Assembly (NCBI RefSeq): GCF_003219815.1
Contig: NZ_QJVD01000017.1
Location: 44,791 to 108,790, forward strand
From: Arthrobacter livingstonensis
Lineage (GTDB): Bacteria; Actinomycetota; Actinomycetes; Actinomycetales; Micrococcaceae
DNA length: 64,000 nucleotides
Reading direction: 5' to 3'
Both the position numbers and the translations under genes were made by a program. This document shows, piece by piece, positions 63,848 through 64,000 of the stretch (positions within the stretch are counted from its first letter, which is position 1; each line of letters opens with the position of its first letter). The notes beneath the pieces are model-generated. The model was not told the DNA's origin, did no database searches, and saw nothing but the letters and a program-made list of their open reading frames with translations.

Positions 63848-63888
63848 TTCGGATATATATCCGAAAACAATAACAGAACACGTATAAT
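63848..63888 (+). promoter_or_regulatory. Palindromic operator and -10 box of the last gene
   Basis: TTCGGATATATATCCGAA (63848-63865) is a perfect 18-bp palindrome overlapping where a -35 would lie. TATAAT, a perfect -10, is at 63883-63888, only 7 bp before ATG 63896, so the transcript would be essentially leaderless and repressible at the palindrome. Confidence 0.6.
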
Positions 63889-63895
63889 TTGTGTT

Positions 63896-64000
63896 ATGAG
63901 CAAGCCGGTTCTTGACCCCGGCGACGGGGACGGTCCCGCCACACAGGATGTGGCGGCACTCATCGGTGCGGTTGTTCTTCCCTCCATTGAACCCTTTGGC
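63896..64000 (+). CDS. N-terminus of a protein cut by the window end
   Basis: An ATG at 63896 opens a frame that stays open to the end of the window (35 codons): it begins MSKPVLDPGDGDGP and continues with ATQDVAALIGAVVLPSIEPFG. No ribosome site precedes the ATG, consistent with the leaderless promoter. The acidic start followed by an Ala-rich helix recalls the N-termini of actinobacterial DUF222/HNH-endonuclease proteins, but 35 residues are too few to name it. Confidence 0.55.
   Translation, partial: MSKPVLDPGDGDGPATQDVAALIGAVVLPSIEPFG

Larger units (their letters stand above)
63524..63895. other. Repeat-rich intergenic region before the last gene
   Basis: 372 bp without a supportable gene. 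It holds a copy of CGACGCCGTATCACCTTTGG (63562-63581) with related AACGCCATATCACC and GACGCCGTATCAGCG units. A 36-bp tandem array follows at 63701-63785, then an abruptly AT-rich stretch (63825-63895) with an 18-bp perfect palindrome and a -10 box. Confidence 0.8.

Overview
This 64-kb window looks like a chromosomal segment of a high-GC actinobacterium of the family Micrococcaceae, most like Arthrobacter and relatives. The grounds are GC-rich codon use, protein families restricted to Actinobacteria (MarP-type protease, DUF3073, TipA-type MerR, LAxTG sorting signal, HspR/HAIR-type control of clpB), and gene neighbourhoods shared with Mycobacterium (crp/nth/NUDIX/marP/acs; ridA/DUF4177/ponA/phosphoesterase; SCP-like gene/purF/purM/DUF3073). 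No rRNA, phage, insertion sequence or CRISPR array is visible. The only RNA gene found is tRNA-Pro(CGG).

Layout. 0-7 kb: an actinobacterial family-A DNA polymerase, a CoA-type NUDIX hydrolase overlapping endonuclease III, a membrane protein, and acetyl-CoA synthetase. 7-15 kb: a degraded lacI-type regulator, then an intact alpha-galactoside operon (Tat/lipoprotein binding protein, two permeases, DeoR regulator, GH36 alpha-galactosidase). 15-23 kb: aroQ, marP, crp/glxR, NUDIX, ridA, DUF4177, a class A penicillin-binding protein and a metallophosphoesterase. 23-36 kb: a complete myo-inositol catabolic locus. A GntR regulator and iolB lie on the plus strand; iolC, an aldolase-like barrel, iolD, iolA, iolE, iolG, a TIM-barrel isomerase, the transporter and a second dehydrogenase form one minus-strand operon. 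A frameshifted tautomerase sits beside it. 36-46 kb: a heterodimeric ABC exporter, tRNA-Pro, an amino-acid permease, a PhnA/YjdM-type protein, a large membrane protein and an XRE/TPR regulator. 46-57 kb: two purine blocks (purD-purC and purF-purM) flank a wall-anchored trypsin-like protease, an orphan protease-prodomain-like lipoprotein and an asparaginase. 57-64 kb: DUF3073, a septum-formation-type membrane protein, clpB with a HAIR operator, a TipA-like regulator, and the start of a further gene cut by the window end.

How it works together. The sugar operon imports and hydrolyses alpha-galactosides. The inositol operon imports and oxidises inositols through to acetyl-CoA and a semialdehyde or its CoA product, with a shared TGTyCTGwCA-like box in front of the regulator, the operon and the tautomerase remnant. 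Purine biosynthesis, stress proteolysis (MarP, ClpB) and wall synthesis (PonA) are housekeeping.

The most distinctive feature is repeated and palindromic DNA. A palindromic element lies between iolE and iolA and again, translated in frame, inside purC. A 20-mer palindrome family occurs both after crp and at 63.6 kb. A 63-bp triplet repeat separates the binding-protein gene from its permease. Long inverted repeats recur between convergent genes. The best candidates for undescribed biology are the translated element in purC and the orphan prodomain-like lipoprotein next to the protease. Everything here was read by eye; no database search was run.
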